Notes under the pieces: generated by a model
The model's database searches: none
Seen by the model: only the letters and a program-made list of their open reading frames with translations
Told to the model about the DNA's origin: nothing
Made by a program: the position numbers and the translations under genes
Assembly (NCBI GenBank): GCA_003215775.1
Contig: QCJW01000012.1
Location: 1 to 52,197 of the forward strand
Source of the DNA: Prochlorococcus sp. AG-409-G20
GTDB lineage: Bacteria > Cyanobacteriota > Cyanobacteriia > PCC-6307 > Cyanobiaceae
Length of the DNA stretch: 52,197 bases
Direction of reading: 5' to 3'
Shown: positions 6,350 to 13,968 of the stretch, in pieces
Layout: each line of letters begins with the position of its first letter
Numbering within the stretch: the stretch's first letter is position 1

Positions 6350-8686
6350 TTGACTGGTTTTGGCGGAAAGAAAAAGCCTGCAAAAAAACAAAAATCTAAA
6401 AAGGCGTCTAGAATGTCGCCAGATGAGCTTAAGAGATTAGCGATAAATGATCATATGGCTGGTAACATGCTTGCCGCAGAAAAAGGATATAAGATATTTA
6501 TAGAAACTGGTATTGATGATCCAGATGTACTTTCTAATCTTGCTTTAATATGTCAGGAGAGAGGTAACCTTAATAAGGCACAAAAGTTATACGAGAGATG
6601 TGTAGAATTGTTCCCAAATCATTCATTCTCAAGAGTTAATCTTGGATTCTTATATTTTACTTTGGGTGAAATACTACAAGGTGAAAAAATTATTCGACAA
6701 GCTATTTTACTCGAACCTAATCTTGCAAATGCCCACTCTATATTAGGAATAATACTTAAAGAGAAGGGAGATCTTTTGGAATCAGAGGTTTCTATTCGTA
6801 AGGCAATAGAGTTGAAGCCAGATTTTGTCGATGCCTATATAAACTTGGCTTTATTGCTAAAGTCAAAGGGAAGTTTGGAGGAAGCTGAAGTTCAAATAAA
6901 TAAGGCAATAAAGTTAAATCCAAAATCACCTGAGGCCCATCTTAACTTAGGTGCAATTTTGCAAGATATAGGCAACTTATCTAAGGCAGAGAGTGTAACT
7001 AGGAAGGCATTAGAGCTTAATCCTAAGCTTAAGGATGCACATATGAATCTTGCCTCAATTCTTAGAGAGAGGGGCACTCCTCAGGAGGCTTTGAGAAATG
7101 TAATAAAGGAAATAAACTTGTCATCAGAAAGACAGGCTCCATATCTTTTATTGAATTTGCTTTTTAAAGAATGTCAATTTTCATCTTTGAATAAAGATGA
7201 GCTCTATAATTTATGCACTACACTTTTAAACAGAGAAGATATCGCACATTATGATCTTTATAATTTGATTGATACATTGTTTGATTCAAAAGCTTTATTG
7301 AAAATAATTGACTCAACTGAAGAACTCTTATTTGCTGATAAATCAGTAATATCAATTATAGAAGATAAAACTTTTCAAAAAGCACTTCAACTGTTAATTT
7401 TTATTAGTATTGAGTGGGAAAAGATTTTTACTAAAATCAGAAGGATTCTTCTTTGTGAAATAGTTAGTGATGGATCTAAATTAAATTTTGATCTTGTTGA
7501 TTTTGCTTCGTCCCTGGCACAACAATGTTTTCTTAATGAGTATATTTATGAATATACAGATGAAGAATTAGATCTTATTCAAGGTCTTAGGAATAAATGT
7601 ATTTTTGAAGAGATTGACGAGCTCACAGTTGCGGTCATCTGCTGTTATTTACCAATGTCAGAATTGATTGATGATTTGCCTCAATTAATTGAATTTACTT
7701 CTAAAGCTGAAAGTTTTAATCAGTTGATATCTTTCCAATTAAAGGAACCTCTTGAGGAGAATGAGATTGCGTTGTCTCTTTGTAAAATTGGAATGATTAA
7801 AGATAAAACTTCCTGTGATGTTAAGACTCAGTATGAGCAGAACCCATATCCAAGATGGAGGTTTACTAATTATCTTTGTGAAAATTATTTATCATTATCA
7901 TCAGCTATTAATAACGAGATAAGACCTAATCGAATTGGTAAAGTGACTACTAAAAGTAAATGTAGAGTCTTAATTGCTGGATGTGGAACTGGTCAGCAGT
8001 TATTTGATGCTAATAGATATCAGAATGCAGAAATAACGGCAATAGATTTAAGTGAATCTAGCCTTGCATATGCTCAGCGTAAGGTAAAGCAGTATGGACT
8101 TGTAAATATAAAGCTTATCCAGATGGATATATTAGATCTCTCGCTTTTAGGTCAACGTTTTGATTTGATTGAATGTTCTGGGGTTTTACATCATATGAAA
8201 GACCCTTTAAAAGGACTTGAGTCATTGCTTCAAGTCTTAGAAAATGATGGCTTCTTGAAACTAGGCTTATATAGCGAATTAGCGAGAAGAGAAGTGGTTG
8301 AAGCCAGAAAAATCATCTACTCTAATAATGAAATTGTAAATGATAAAGAAATTCGTGCATTTAGAAAAAGGGTGATTAATAGACAATTTCCTGCAATTAA
8401 AACATTGAAGAATTGGCCAGATTTCTATAGCACTTCGATGTGTCGTGATCTTTGTTTTCATGTGATGGAGCATAGATACTCAATCACAAAATTAGATGAA
8501 ATTCTCAATAGTTATAATTTGGAATTTCTAGGGTTTTTATTAAAACAAGAAGTTAAAGATCAATATATAAAGAGATATCCTCAAGATAAAACGTTAACAG
8601 ATTTATTAAATTGGAATCAATTTGAACAGTTGCATCCAGATATTTTTAAATCCATGTATCAATTCTGGGTAAGACCTTCACTTTGA
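6350..8686 (+). CDS. TPR-repeat protein fused to a SAM-dependent methyltransferase
   Basis: The product is 778 aa from a TTG at 6350 (MTGFGGKKKPAKK). After a Lys-rich head (1-20), about seven 34-residue TPR units run to roughly residue 265, with repeated NLA..L...G....A motifs and helices ending A..L.P. A helical middle part of unknown fold follows. Near residue 493 comes YEQNPYPRW, then a class I methyltransferase domain with motif I VLIAGCGTGQ at about 539-548, the acidic ITAIDLSE loop, and GVLHHMKDP near 611. TPRs mediate protein contacts; the methyl acceptor is unknown. It lies on the opposite strand inside the pcb array and is noticeably AT-rich. A TATA-like run at 6311-6329 could be its promoter. 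Confidence 0.85.
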   Translation: MTGFGGKKKPAKKQKSKKASRMSPDELKRLAINDHMAGNMLAAEKGYKIFIETGIDDPDVLSNLALICQERGNLNKAQKLYERCVELFPNHSFSRVNLGFLYFTLGEILQGEKIIRQAILLEPNLANAHSILGIILKEKGDLLESEVSIRKAIELKPDFVDAYINLALLLKSKGSLEEAEVQINKAIKLNPKSPEAHLNLGAILQDIGNLSKAESVTRKALELNPKLKDAHMNLASILRERGTPQEALRNVIKEINLSSERQAPYLLLNLLFKECQFSSLNKDELYNLCTTLLNREDIAHYDLYNLIDTLFDSKALLKIIDSTEELLFADKSVISIIEDKTFQKALQLLIFISIEWEKIFTKIRRILLCEIVSDGSKLNFDLVDFASSLAQQCFLNEYIYEYTDEELDLIQGLRNKCIFEEIDELTVAVICCYLPMSELIDDLPQLIEFTSKAESFNQLISFQLKEPLEENEIALSLCKIGMIKDKTSCDVKTQYEQNPYPRWRFTNYLCENYLSLSSAINNEIRPNRIGKVTTKSKCRVLIAGCGTGQQLFDANRYQNAEITAIDLSESSLAYAQRKVKQYGLVNIKLIQMDILDLSLLGQRFDLIECSGVLHHMKDPLKGLESLLQVLENDGFLKLGLYSELARREVVEARKIIYSNNEIVNDKEIRAFRKRVINRQFPAIKTLKNWPDFYSTSMCRDLCFHVMEHRYSITKLDEILNSYNLEFLGFLLKQEVKDQYIKRYPQDKTLTDLLNWNQFEQLHPDIFKSMYQFWVRPSL

Positions 8687-8781
8687 TAGTTGATTGTGTT
8701 TGGAGTAATAGAGTTTTAGATTCCTAGCGATTTCTTTTATTGGATTAAATAGTTTTTTCTTTTGGTAAAGCTAAGCAAAAA

Positions 8782-8807
8782 AAAGCCTCACCTATTGGCG
8801 AGGCTTT
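8782..8807 (-). terminator. intrinsic terminator of pcb copy 3
   Basis: AAAGCCTC (8782-8789) and CC (8791-8792) pair with GG (8797-8798) and GAGGCTTT (8800-8807), with one A/C mismatch and loop TATT. The long A-run on the left supplies the U-run for minus-strand transcripts. It may also stop the convergent methyltransferase gene. Confidence 0.82.
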
Positions 8808-8878
8808 CAATATCACTTTAGAAATTAGATACTATTAGTTGATTAATAGTCTAGAAGTTAGAGGGTTGAATCTTGAAT

Positions 8879-9970
8879 TTAACCTTTAATAGTGATAGTT
8901 GCGTTGTCATCGTTACCGATTGCACTAGATAGCTTCTTGAAATCGAAGCCTAATGCACGAAGTGCATGCCAGAAATGACCTTGTAGAGCAAAGAATCCAA
9001 AGTAGTAATGGGAATTTGAAAGAACTGCTCTTGTTGTATAGCCAATTCCTACATAACCTTCTCCATCAGCAAGATTGGCTGTATCAGTCCAAAATGGAGC
9101 TAACGTGAAATTGAAAGCAAGTGGCTCGCCATACCAGGCTTCTGGATAAACAGTAGTGTTAGACGCACACCAAAAAGCAGCCACAATTGCCATCCAACCA
9201 ATACCAGCTAGAGACCAAGAAAGTACTGCCTCAGCTGAAAGCAATTCAGAACCTTTGAACTTGCTGAATGTACCTAGGCGTTTCTTTTCCCAAGGTGTTG
9301 ATCCGGCTATTACATGGAAAGCTCCGCCAGTAATTTCAGCGAAAGCCAAGAATGCATGGCCACCCATAACATCTTCAAGACTATCTATTGTTATGAAGTC
9401 AAATTGACGTTGCCAAATCATTGCAAGGTCAAGGTTGTAATTGACCTGACGAACAGCACCTAGCGCAGGGTCATAGATGCCATGAACTCTGGCCCATTCA
9501 ACAAACCATGCACACGCAACACCAAAGAAAATTAGGTGATGGCCAAGAATGAAAGTCTGGTTGTCGGGGTTATTCCATTCCAGTTTGAATTTTCTAGCTT
9601 GAATAATATTTGAATCTTCAATTTTCTCTGGGAAAAGAACTGCATGCATTAATCCACCACCTGCATAGACCATTGAAAAGATCAGATGGAGAATACCTAT
9701 TGTGACTACACCTGCTCCTGTCCAGGCTCCAGCTTCATCAAAGCCAATTCCTATTGAAGCTAAATGAGCAAGGCTTATACCAGTCTGATGACCTAAAGGC
9801 ACAGATGGGTCAAAACGAGCGAATTCCCAAATGGTGTTTGCACCAGCTGCGAAGCAGATCAATCCTGTATGCGCAGCATGCGAGGCAATGAAACGGCCTG
9901 AGCGGTTGGTAACCACAGAATTACCAGCCCACCATCTGTAGGTGACGTCTGGATTTCCATAGGTCTGCAT
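8879..9970 (-). CDS. pcb: chlorophyll a/b-binding antenna protein Pcb (copy 3 of 4)
   Basis: At 363 aa this is the longest of the four. It belongs with copy 4 in the WWAGNS / FIASHAAHTG subtype. Its distinctive feature is an insertion at the loop that reads HIATKQIGEYTEF in copies 2 and 4: here it is HVIAGSTPWEKKRLGTFSKF, about seven residues longer and more basic. It also has YRWWAGNS where the others have YGWW. Six spans and the chlorophyll-ligand histidines are kept. The tail ends NDDNATITIKG. It would be a thylakoid antenna complex; its photosystem partner is not determinable from sequence alone. Confidence 0.95.
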   Translation of the reverse strand: MQTYGNPDVTYRWWAGNSVVTNRSGRFIASHAAHTGLICFAAGANTIWEFARFDPSVPLGHQTGISLAHLASIGIGFDEAGAWTGAGVVTIGILHLIFSMVYAGGGLMHAVLFPEKIEDSNIIQARKFKLEWNNPDNQTFILGHHLIFFGVACAWFVEWARVHGIYDPALGAVRQVNYNLDLAMIWQRQFDFITIDSLEDVMGGHAFLAFAEITGGAFHVIAGSTPWEKKRLGTFSKFKGSELLSAEAVLSWSLAGIGWMAIVAAFWCASNTTVYPEAWYGEPLAFNFTLAPFWTDTANLADGEGYVGIGYTTRAVLSNSHYYFGFFALQGHFWHALRALGFDFKKLSSAIGNDDNATITIKG

Positions 9971-10074
9971 AAGTTAAGAGTGCAAGACGTTAATTCCCCT
10001 GACACTACACTGAAAAGGAGCCACGCGAGCGAAGCTGTCCAGCATCCTTAAAGTTCTGCTGCATAAGGGTTTTA
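9971..10074 (-). promoter_or_regulatory. shared pcb leader, copy 3
   Basis: It has the same flanking elements and spacing as the other leaders (AAAACCCTTATGC, ACTTTAAGGATGCT, AGTGTAGTGT, TTGCACTCTTAA). The central segment differs and pairs only weakly (short CTG/CAG ends and GGAGC against GCTGTCC). Of the four it is the least convincing hairpin. Confidence 0.7.
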
Positions 10075-10487
10075 CCTCTAGAGACTTCTTTGCTAATTGA
10101 TTCGGTTTGAAAATCAATTATTTTTCATTCATGAACTAATGGCTGACTAGGTTTTTTGGAGAGTTTTGGTTTGGCTGATTGCTTTGACAGACTTAATGAA
10201 GTAATCAAATTTAGTGTTAGACAATTTCACGAAAAAATTTTTGATTTTTTTAGCAAGGGTTCAATTCATCTAACTAAGCCCTTCGAAAGATCTTTCTTTT
10301 CTCTTTATTGTTGCGATCTCAGGACTTGAATGCGTTGTGAGATTTATTCCAATGGCCTCTGTCAGGAATTCTTAAGTTACTGCCTATCTTCTTTAGAGTT
10401 CTTAAACCTAATGTAAGATCCTTAGGCGCGTGCATGGCGCAGTGACCATTTGGGTTATCTATAAGTAAAACTTTCCAACCAAACTCA
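10075..10487. other. gap upstream of pcb copy 3
   Basis: This AT-rich stretch has no supported gene, RNA or strong hairpin. A 60-codon minus-strand frame (10319-10501) overlaps the start of the next gene and looks like chance. The leader of pcb copy 3 and the promoter of the gene at 10488 must lie at its two ends. Confidence 0.4.
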
Positions 10488-10682
10488 ATGATTGATCTCA
10501 CTCACATTCTTGATTTCGCATCACAGCTTCCACATCCTTCTGATCTGGGCTTGATCAAACCATCTACTGGATTTGCTCTAATACCAGCACTATGTGGTTT
10601 GGGAGCATTGTTCGGTGCATCTCAGTTCTTTTATTATTCAGATGATTCAAGAAGGATTGATCCATGGGCTAAAGGTGAGTAA
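10488..10682 (+). CDS. small single-span membrane protein, unrecognised
   Basis: The product is 64 aa. A polar N-terminus (MIDLTHILDFASQLPHPSDLG) precedes one hydrophobic span (about residues 27-47, FALIPALCGLGALFGASQF) and a short charged tail (SDDSRRIDPWAKGE). The layout resembles small photosystem or NDH subunits, but I cannot match it to a named one. It has its own very long terminator hairpin at 10718, which supports a real transcript. It sits between two pcb genes on the opposite strand, so a thylakoid role is possible but only inferred from position. Confidence 0.6.
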   Translation: MIDLTHILDFASQLPHPSDLGLIKPSTGFALIPALCGLGALFGASQFFYYSDDSRRIDPWAKGE

Positions 10683-10717
10683 CTATTCACATAGTTCATA
10701 GTTAAGGCATAGATTTT

Positions 10718-10763
10718 AAAGATCAGTAAGAGCAAGCATTTAATCTTGCTTTTACTGATCTTT
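10718..10763 (+). terminator. 19-bp hairpin terminator of the 64-aa protein gene
   Basis: The arm at 10718-10736 (AAAGATCAGTAAGAGCAAG) pairs with 10745-10763 over 19 bp with a single G-U pair and an eight-base loop. It is followed by an AT-rich tail. It is 35 bases past the stop codon. Confidence 0.8.
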
Positions 10764-10947
10764 AATTTTGAAAGATTTTAAGAAGGTTAAATTTAGTTTC
10801 TTGGATTACGGAGAATTTGCTTCTCAAAAGATTGTTTTAACCTTTGCTGAAATAGTTTATTAGTGATCGATTGGTTTTCTTTAAGGGGAACTTTTGTTGC
10901 AGATGCTTTGATTTTTGGAGACTTGATTGTTTTATTTATATGCTTAA

Positions 10948-10977
10948 AAAAGCCCCACCTTAAAAGGTGGGGCTTTT
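10948..10977 (-). terminator. intrinsic terminator of pcb copy 4
   Basis: A 13-bp perfect stem, AAAAGCCCCACCT (10948-10960) and AGGTGGGGCTTTT (10965-10977), has loop TAAA. Its core resembles the other pcb terminators (AAAGCCC). Confidence 0.9.
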
Positions 10978-10998
10978 GAAATAATTTTCCTTTTTTAA

Positions 10999-11044
10999 AT
11001 AATCACTTTGACTTTTAAATGATTTTAAAAGTCAAAGTGATTAT
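10999..11044. repeat. 21-bp perfect inverted repeat just after pcb copy 4
   Basis: Arms at 10999-11019 and 11024-11044 are exact reverse complements around a four-base TGAT loop. The repeat begins three bases beyond the pcb stop codon and is AT-rich. A separate GC-rich terminator lies 21 bases further on, so this first hairpin may protect the mRNA 3' end rather than terminate. Confidence 0.85.
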
Positions 11045-11047
11045 GAA

Positions 11048-12103
11048 TTAAGGGGTTCTTGGAATTCCATAGGGACCTGTCCTATCTAAAAGTCTCTTAA
11101 AGTCAAAGCCCATTGCACGTAATGCGTGCCATAGATGACCCTGAAGAGCAAAGAATCCAAGACCGTAGTGAACGTTTACTAGAGCATCTCTTGTTGTATG
11201 GCCAAAGAATGCTGTGCAATCAGATACATCAGCAGTGTCAATCCAGTATGGAGCAAACCAGAACTGAATTTGCAATGGCTCTCCATACCAGGCAACAGGA
11301 TAAACGGTTGTATTTGTTGAAGCCCAGAAGGCAGCAACAATTGCCATCCAGCCAATACCAGCTAGAGACCAAGAAAGTATGGCTTCAGCAGAGAGCACAT
11401 TAGAACCTTTGAATTCGGTGTATTCACCTATTTGTTTGGTTGCAATGTGGAATGCTCCACCACCTATTTGGAAGAAAGCTAAGAAGGCATGTCCTCCCAT
11501 AACATCTTCAAGACTATCGATACTCAAAAAATCAAATTGGTGGTTCCAAATTTGAGTCAAATCAAGATTGTAATTGACTTGACGAATGGCTTCGATAGCA
11601 GGGTCATAAATGCCATGAATTCTGGCCCATTCAACGAACCAGATATTTGCAACACCAAAGAAAATTAGGTGATGGCCAAGAATGAAGGTTTGGTTGTCAG
11701 GGTTGTCCCATTCCAGTTTGAACTTCCTGGCCTGGAGAACCTCACTTTGTTGCATGTCCTCGTCAAAAAGAACAGCATGCAATAGTCCACCTGCTCCATA
11801 AACCATGGAGAAGACAAGGTGAAGAATTCCTATGGTGACTACTCCTGCGCCAGTCCAGACTCCAGCTTCGTCGAAGCCAATGCCGATAGAAGCTAAATGG
11901 GCAAGGAATAAAGAGCTCTGATGACCCATTGGGATAGAAGGGTCAAATCGAGCAAGCTCATAAAGGGTGCTTGCACCAGCCGCAAAGCAGATCATTCCAG
12001 TATGCGCAGCATGTGAGGCAATGAATCGGCCTGAACGGTTGGTCACCATAGAATTACCAGCCCACCACCCATAGGTGACGTCTGGATTTCCATAGGTCTG
12101 CAT
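11048..12103 (-). CDS. pcb: chlorophyll a/b-binding antenna protein Pcb (copy 4 of 4)
   Basis: The product is 351 aa, a thylakoid antenna like the others. Its segments resemble different siblings. Residues 1-113 follow copy 3 (WWAGNS, FIASHAAHTG, GAGVVTIGILHL). Residues 174-260 match copy 2 with only two differences (VNYNLDLTQIWNHQF to IVAAFW). From about 285 on it follows copy 1 (SDC, GHTTR.ALVNV, QGHLWHALRA). The tail is unique (LLDRTGPYGIPRTP). The loop at residues 113-126 (DEDMQQSEVLQAR) is also specific. The ATG is fixed by the shared leader, and two hairpins follow the stop. Confidence 0.95.
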   Translation of the reverse strand: MQTYGNPDVTYGWWAGNSMVTNRSGRFIASHAAHTGMICFAAGASTLYELARFDPSIPMGHQSSLFLAHLASIGIGFDEAGVWTGAGVVTIGILHLVFSMVYGAGGLLHAVLFDEDMQQSEVLQARKFKLEWDNPDNQTFILGHHLIFFGVANIWFVEWARIHGIYDPAIEAIRQVNYNLDLTQIWNHQFDFLSIDSLEDVMGGHAFLAFFQIGGGAFHIATKQIGEYTEFKGSNVLSAEAILSWSLAGIGWMAIVAAFWASTNTTVYPVAWYGEPLQIQFWFAPYWIDTADVSDCTAFFGHTTRDALVNVHYGLGFFALQGHLWHALRAMGFDFKRLLDRTGPYGIPRTP

Positions 12104-12208
12104 AGGTTAAGAGTGCAAGGCGTTAATACGCATTGACACTACACTGAAAAGGAGCCTTGCGCGCGTAGCAGTTCAGCATCCGTAAAGGTCTGCGGCATAA
12201 GGGTTTTA
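12104..12208 (-). promoter_or_regulatory. shared pcb leader, copy 4
   Basis: It has the same elements and spacing as the other copies. The central segment is bracketed by CTGAA/TTCAG, where copy 2 has CTCAATT/AATTGAG, so the bases change while the pairing is kept. TTGCACTCTTAA ends three bases before the ATG and there is no Shine-Dalgarno. Confidence 0.75.
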
Positions 12209-12394
12209 AAGAAAGCCTTAAAGATCATTGATATAACACATTCTGAATTCAATGGTTGATTGCATTATTTTTAGTGCCAGACAGGGATCTTGAGAGAGTT
12301 AAGGTGCCTTTCTTGTGAAAAATTAAAAGAGGGAAGGTTTTTGAATCACTAACCCTAACTTTAGCTATTAATGGATTAGTTACTTTTTAAGTAA

Positions 12395-12556
12395 ATGCCT
12401 TCTTCGAACTCTGGACAGTCAAAACAGGCTGATGGGCCGAATCTGGATAGGTTGAAGGTTATATGGCCTGGATTTATAATTGTTATTGGTGGATTTCTGT
12501 TAGTGATACTTAATGTATTAGGAATAAAACTAGACATGTTTATGATAAATGGTTGA
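12395..12556 (+). CDS. 53-aa single-span membrane protein, unrecognised
   Basis: ATG at 12395 opens a 53-residue frame ending TGA at 12554-12556. A polar head (MPSSNSGQSKQADGPNLDR) is followed by WPGFIIVIGGFLLVILNVLGI, one clear membrane span, and a short tail. The organisation is that of a real small membrane protein. It converges on the next gene with only one base between the two stop codons. No family is recognised. Confidence 0.5.
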   Translation: MPSSNSGQSKQADGPNLDRLKVIWPGFIIVIGGFLLVILNVLGIKLDMFMING

Positions 12557-12557
12557 T

Positions 12558-12737
12558 TTAAGTTATCAACTTATCCTTTTTTGATTTGCTATTCTCAAGC
12601 TTGAGTGATTTTAGATAGCGTTTACGTTGTCCACTTCCTTCAATGTTTACATGCCAACCACAAGCTAGCCTGTGGTCAGTTTCTTCAAAGGACATTTCTT
12701 TACTGATAGAAGAAATTCTTTTGGTTTTTTTTTCCAT
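12558..12737 (-). CDS. 59-aa basic protein, unrecognised
   Basis: ATG at 12737 (minus strand) opens a 59-codon frame ending TAA at 12558-12560. The sequence is strongly basic (MEKKTKRISSISKEM, then RKRYLKSLKLENSKSKKDK) around a core, LACGWHVNIEGSGQRKRY, with Cys, Trp and His that looks conserved rather than random. It is soluble and might bind nucleic acid, but that is only charge-based inference. It converges with the 53-aa gene, almost touching stop to stop. Confidence 0.55.
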   Translation of the reverse strand: MEKKTKRISSISKEMSFEETDHRLACGWHVNIEGSGQRKRYLKSLKLENSKSKKDKLIT

Positions 12738-13126
12738 TGCTTGAAATTTGTTCCTGATTTTGATGAGATCCTTTTGAATAATAAGATCTGAATTTGTTTG
12801 AAAGCTCCTTGTCTACAAAACAATTAGTATGAAGAAAGAGTCAATCTCTAATTTAGAGAGGCACCAAACAAATTCAAATTTGCCTTTTAAAAGCGTTTCC
12901 CAATTATAGCATTCTGCTTGTGATTAAGTCTTGGATTGAGTAACAGTTAGAGATTTCTGATGTGTAATACTTTGTATTTCTTTAAGTGAATAAAGGAATA
13001 CAGATTTCTTTTCCTAGATCTAATAACTCTTTTCCTTGTAATAAATGAAATAATCTTGATGTGTTAAACCCTTGTATAGTTGTTGTCTAGTCTAGTTTCT
13101 TTTCTCTAATTTTTTCTAAGAGGCTT
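12738..13126. other. gap with a possible structured RNA
   Basis: No gene is seen. A 12-bp inverted repeat (12789-12800 with 12865-12876, core GAATTTGTTTG / CAAACAAATTC) encloses a small hairpin, TCTCT (12845-12849) with AGAGA (12855-12859). The enclosed distance is 64 bases, so this could be a folded RNA element or a chance pairing in AT-rich DNA. Confidence 0.35.
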
Positions 13127-13597
13127 ATGACATCTAATAGGGATCAAATGCCTTTGAGCAGAAGACTTTTCATGGCGATACTCGATGATTTTGTAACCGA
13201 TCGTTTTGTTTCTAAATTGGTTTGGGAAAGACTTTCTTACGAAGCTTCAAATTCTGTTCCGAGTGTTTGGGTTGCTACTAAAGAAACACCATTAGAGTGG
13301 AGCTCTGCTTTTCCTTTTGCTCCTGAAATTATTGCTCATAGAAGAGCTTCGATACATTTGACTCGATCCATTCCAAAAGAAAATAAGCAATTGCTTAAGC
13401 AAACTCTTTCTTTCCCTGGATATTCTATAAATGAATTGTATCCACGAAGAACTCGGAGAGCTACAGCTGTGAATTGGTTGCTTTCATGGTTGACATTGCA
13501 TGGAGAGGTTTTACCTGAAATAGGACCTATGCCTGATTTAAATGAACCTCCCTTGGATCCGATAACAGGCCATCCTGGAGATCCAACGGTAACCTGA
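13127..13597 (+). CDS. cyanobacterial conserved protein, probably DUF1823
   Basis: The product is 156 aa from an ATG with AAGAGG five bases upstream. It is soluble, with no signal or membrane span. It contains FVSKLVWERLSYE, a Trp-rich stretch, then RRASIHLTRSIPKENKQLLK and the basic PRRTRRATAVNWLLSWL, ending in a Pro-rich tail. The LTRSIPKENKQ and TRRATAVNWLL blocks match what I remember of the cyanobacteria-specific DUF1823 family; I cannot run a profile search. No function is known for that family. Confidence 0.65.
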   Translation: MTSNRDQMPLSRRLFMAILDDFVTDRFVSKLVWERLSYEASNSVPSVWVATKETPLEWSSAFPFAPEIIAHRRASIHLTRSIPKENKQLLKQTLSFPGYSINELYPRRTRRATAVNWLLSWLTLHGEVLPEIGPMPDLNEPPLDPITGHPGDPTVT

Positions 13598-13718
13598 GCT
13601 TCATTCACCTTTAGTTATTTCATAACTGTTCTCAATTCCTTTTAATCCTTCAAATTTGCTTATAGTCCCTTGAGAATTGTTATTATGTTAATGCTTCCAA
13701 CCACTTAATAAAGTACAA

Positions 13719-13952
13719 ATGAAAAAGAAAGATTGGTTTGCTATAGCTTATGTTTCATTCTGGGTAATTGTTTGGGGATCGATTGGCTCATTTATAGATT
13801 ACCCGCTCCTGAAATCGGAAGTATATTTCGCTGGCTCAATAGGACAATTGACTACTTTTTTGATCACAGGGCTTATTTCATCCATTGTTGCTATATTTGC
13901 TTACCCTAAATTACTTTCGAGCAGTAAAATTAAAGAACTTCTAGATTTATAG
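13719..13952 (+). CDS. two-span membrane protein, unrecognised
   Basis: The product is 77 aa. A basic start (MKKKDWF) precedes span 1 (about 8-25) and a loop with FIDYPLLKSEVYFAGSIGQ. Span 2 follows (about 44-64, FLITGLISSIVAIFAYPKLL), with a short charged tail. The loop motif F-D-x-P-L-L looks conserved. It converges with the next minus-strand gene at a 16-base gap. No family or function is recognised. Confidence 0.6.
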   Translation: MKKKDWFAIAYVSFWVIVWGSIGSFIDYPLLKSEVYFAGSIGQLTTFLITGLISSIVAIFAYPKLLSSSKIKELLDL

Positions 13953-13968
13953 TTTTCAAAATTTGTAT

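Noticed and set aside
10319-10501. 60-codon minus-strand frame
   Set aside because: Overlaps the start of the 64-aa gene on the other strand and has unstructured composition.
2856-12103. The four CP43-like genes as isiA (iron-stress antenna)
   Set aside because: Several copies in one AT-rich picocyanobacterial region, with low-light Prochlorococcus gene content and no phycobilisome genes, fits Pcb better; the two families are homologous, so this rests on context and overall similarity.
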